From: Piper betle | Taxonomy: Eukaryota > Streptophyta > Magnoliopsida > Piperales > Piperaceae | Assembly (NCBI GenBank): GCA_033002965.1 | Contig: JAURVB010010973.1 | Coordinates: 1 to 64,000, forward strand | Reading direction: 5' to 3' | DNA: 64,000 nt | Shown: positions 61,801-64,000 of the stretch, in pieces | How the letters are laid out: the number at the start of each line of letters is the position of its first letter | How positions within the stretch are numbered: position 1 is the stretch's first letter | Program-made: the position numbers and the translations under genes | Notes under the pieces: generated by a model | The model's input: the letters and a program-made list of their open reading frames with translations, nothing else | Database searches by the model: none | What the model was told of the DNA's origin: nothing

Positions 61801-62003
61801 CAAAGAAAAGAAGAAGAAGAGAGGGAGAGAGAGACCTGGAAGAGGGGGAGGGCGTCGGAGAGGTGGCGGAGGTAGGGGGAAGAGGAGGAGACGGCAAGAA
61901 GACGGCGGAGGGAGGGGCCGTCGAGAGAGTCGACGGCGGCGGCGAAGCGAGAGAGGAAGTCCGTGATGCGCCGGTGGGCTTCGCCCATGCTCACGTACGC
62001 CAT
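58860..62003 (-). CDS. EER5: THP1/EER5, PCI-domain subunit of the TREX-2 mRNA-export complex
   Basis: Thirteen exons join in frame to 413 aa, the length I recall for Arabidopsis EER5/THP1: 62,003-61,836, 61,759-61,623, 61,529-61,436, 61,295-61,206, 61,090-61,025, 60,943-60,854, 60,764-60,708, 60,475-60,414, 59,889-59,802, 59,514-59,438, 59,359-59,285, 59,210-59,105 and 58,991-58,860, all GT-AG. Diagnostic segments are MAYVSMGEAHRRITDFL at the start, EFRNWESAWALEA, GPKRVGALYVTCQLFK, and SVIRSIETARIFDFEEFP. The PCI-domain C-terminal half contains ILKYLIPVKLS and AHKSKVVVLSKQDPFP. TREX-2 couples transcription to mRNA export at the nuclear pore; the Arabidopsis mutant has an enhanced ethylene response. 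The gene is intact. A tandem duplication sits around exon 8. Confidence 0.95.
60031..60459. repeat. Tandem duplication (about 212 bp) covering part of EER5 exon 8
   Basis: Units 60,031-60,242 and 60,243-60,459 share GGGGATTTGCTTTA, AGAGTTTGGATAAGTGAA, GAGAAGGACAACATG, and the CCTGAGCCAAACCTTATATTTGCTTCAC block. The second holds the real exon 8 end and donor. The first is a pseudo-exon in intron 8 with a donor but no acceptor. Confidence 0.85.
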
Positions 62004-62579
62004 CCCTTTTCCCCTAAACCCCGCCGCGGCCCTGACTAAGCTGGCTTTATTAAATACTTAAGCACGATTAGATTATTTTGTGTACAAATTAAATTGGATT
62101 ATATGGACGTCTGATGGTGTTTAACAGGGCGTCTGTTTAGCTGCCATAAAAAAATTTATACCAAATCTCTACAAAATTTTGTCAAAATTTTTGATTTGTT
62201 ATTAAAAACTAATACCATAAAATTATATTCGGCAGAGAGAAGCGTTATACAAAAAACAAATAGGGATTTCCTCTTTTTTATATATATTATTTCCCAGTCC
62301 TTCTAAAAATGCCATCTACTACTTTTTCTTTTGCAATTTTTTTCAAACACCTACATATTTGTCACTTTATATTCTAATAATAAATATAGCATTTTTCACC
62401 GTTATATTTTATATAATGGTGTTTTAAGTGTTGAGCAATTAAGGAGTAAAACTTATCCGCTCGATTGGTTTGTATTTGAATTGTAATTAAGTTTTTTTGT
62501 ATTTAGGTAATCCAAATCTGACGGAAGCTTGCATTCGTCAAAATTATATTTAGAGTCATATATACATGATTTAGACCTC
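62004..62579. other. Upstream region of EER5 and AT-rich flank
   Basis: Begins with the short leader of EER5, then AT-rich sequence. No gene was recognised. Confidence 0.4.
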
Positions 62580-62925
62580 ATGTAGCTTATATAAGTTATA
62601 CCTCATATTTTGAGTAATTTAATGGGTCTCACAATTAAAAATTACATAAATAAATAAAATAATAAATAATCAAAATAGTAATAAAATTTGCTATCTCTTT
62701 CATCTAAATTATTAAAATAATTATAATAAAAAATAATTTCAAAATATTTATTAACTTATGCATTTTTTGAACCTTTAAAAATAGATGATGATATTAAAAA
62801 AAATTTTTATCAACCTCTTATCTTATTTATGTACCCTCTTTTTAATATATATAAATATTATTTTGTGAAACCCATTAAAAATTTTAAATTAAATATGCAA
62901 CTCATATAAAATTTTCCCCTTTATT
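62580..62925. repeat. MITE-like inverted repeat
   Basis: TTTAATGGGTCTCACAATTAAA (near 62,620) pairs with TTTTGTGAAACCCATTAAAA (near 62,853-62,880). The outer parts also pair weakly (ATATAAGTTATACCTCATATTT with AAATATGCAACTCATATAAA). The arms are about 80 bp with an AT-rich centre. No target duplication was identified. Confidence 0.5.
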
Positions 62926-64000
62926 ATCAAAACAAATTTGAGTTAGTCTAAGTAAATTAGTGTTCGGTATAATTTACACGAAAAGATTTAAGACACCTCA
63001 ATGTTGTTAGAAGCATAAATTTATTATGTCTAATAACATAAATAAAATCGTCGCCCCTAAAAACTTAAATTCTTATATAATAAAATAGCGTGTCCGACTC
63101 TTTTACAAACATATCGAGTCCTACAAATTCGACCAAGTTTTGGGTTGAATCCCATTCTTCCAACGAGGCGCCCAGGCAAACTCTATTTTTAATTTGAGTC
63201 AGTCTTTTAAGTTCAGCTTTTATCAAACACCAAGGGCTAAATTTATGTTGATAGGCATTGTTAGCGTGTTTAAACGTTGCTTATATCGAAGTGTTACGAT
63301 TGCGTTGAAAGAAAGTGTTGCATTTCCTTATTGAACTATATTGTAGTTTACCACAAGGGCAGTCATAGATATGTGATTCGCGTACTTCACGTTTTCTTGA
63401 CCCTTAAGGATGTTTTAGTTTATATACATCAAAGTCCAATGTTACTCAAAATGTGAGGCTATTAATTTAACAATACACATCATAATCTGTCATGAATCTT
63501 GATAATTTGATAGACAGTTTCGAGTACCTGTACCCGGTGACAACTTTGGTTACCCGACGGGCTTTAACTGCTAATAAATTGTTTTGGGACAGATAATTCG
63601 TGTACTTTGCCGTGAACTAGATTGAAGATTCAATTGTCAATCTCCCAATCTTTTGATAAAGAGGCACCATTTCATTTCATTTGGCGGGGAACTTTCAGCT
63701 CTTTTTAAGAAGGGTGTCCACCGTTCCAACAACTTTGAGCAGTTTGGAGCTTTCTCAAATATCGATTACCTATGTCGGCACTGCGTTTGCACGCTTCTTC
63801 CATTCAAGAGATATATCTACCGTCCATGGTTCCATCTGCAACCAGCATGGGCACTAAACAAAAACATATGGTCCTTTCAAGTTAAGGACATGTCAGGTCA
63901 ACCCCGACGAGCAAAGCAAGCCAAGACACAAAAAGTGATCAACATTATTGATTTGCAGTGTGCGCCTCTGGCCTAAATTGTCTTGCTGCTTGTGTCTCCA
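62926..64000. other. Intergenic stretch to window end
   Basis: No recognised gene. A 107-codon plus-strand ORF at 63,653-63,976 has no family resemblance that I can see. Confidence 0.35.

Noticed and set aside
63653..63976. 107-codon ORF near the window end
   Set aside because: No homology recognised and no splice or promoter context.

Overview
This is a nuclear window from a flowering plant. The evidence is spliced genes with GT-AG introns, plant-specific families, an AT-rich intergenic background and many plant-type transposable elements. Several first exons are very GC-rich (the phosphodiesterase near 56 kb, eL22 at 53.2 kb, the thioredoxin-like gene at 44.2 kb), which leans towards a monocot, but that is inference. 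No bacterial, organellar, tRNA, rRNA or CRISPR feature was seen.

Left part (1-31 kb). An LTR edge runs off the left end of the window. It is followed by a decayed GH18 chitinase-like gene that has lost its active-site segment and by a GC-rich inverted-repeat element beside a (TA)n run. From 3,141 to 30,860 lies a decayed copy of the DENN/WD40 gene SCD1. Its exons are recognisable but frameshifted and stopped, and most of its WD40 part is missing. Its second intron holds a 16.7-kb nested insertion (4,468-21,179) flanked by ATAAT. The insertion consists of long LTR-like arms in inverted orientation (A, then B and C reversed), a 422-bp TRIM retrotransposon in arm B, and a rearranged endogenous caulimovirid (10,841-18,200). 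The viral block carries reverse transcriptase-RNase H, a viroplasmin-like ORF, coat-protein-like and movement-protein-like fragments, and two inverted copies of the viral intergenic region. Transcription through it would give nested long hairpins, comparable in layout to known silencing loci such as Mu killer. This is the most interesting structure in the window.

Middle part (31-49 kb). A bHLH041-like transcription factor gene (minus, six exons) is followed by a chloroplast thioredoxin-like 2 gene (minus, four exons). A broken O-methyltransferase remnant lies beyond them. Several related GC-rich or decayed elements with palindromic hairpins sit here, two of them abutting (TA)n tracts.

Right part (49-64 kb). 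This is a compact gene cluster: a small single-pass membrane protein gene carrying two one-base deletions in homopolymers, ribosomal protein eL22, a single-exon nucleotide pyrophosphatase/phosphodiesterase, and a complete 13-exon THP1/EER5 gene (minus, 413 aa) of the TREX-2 mRNA-export complex. These are ordinary housekeeping or regulatory genes with no sign that they act together. All family assignments come from recognising sequence by eye; no database search was run.
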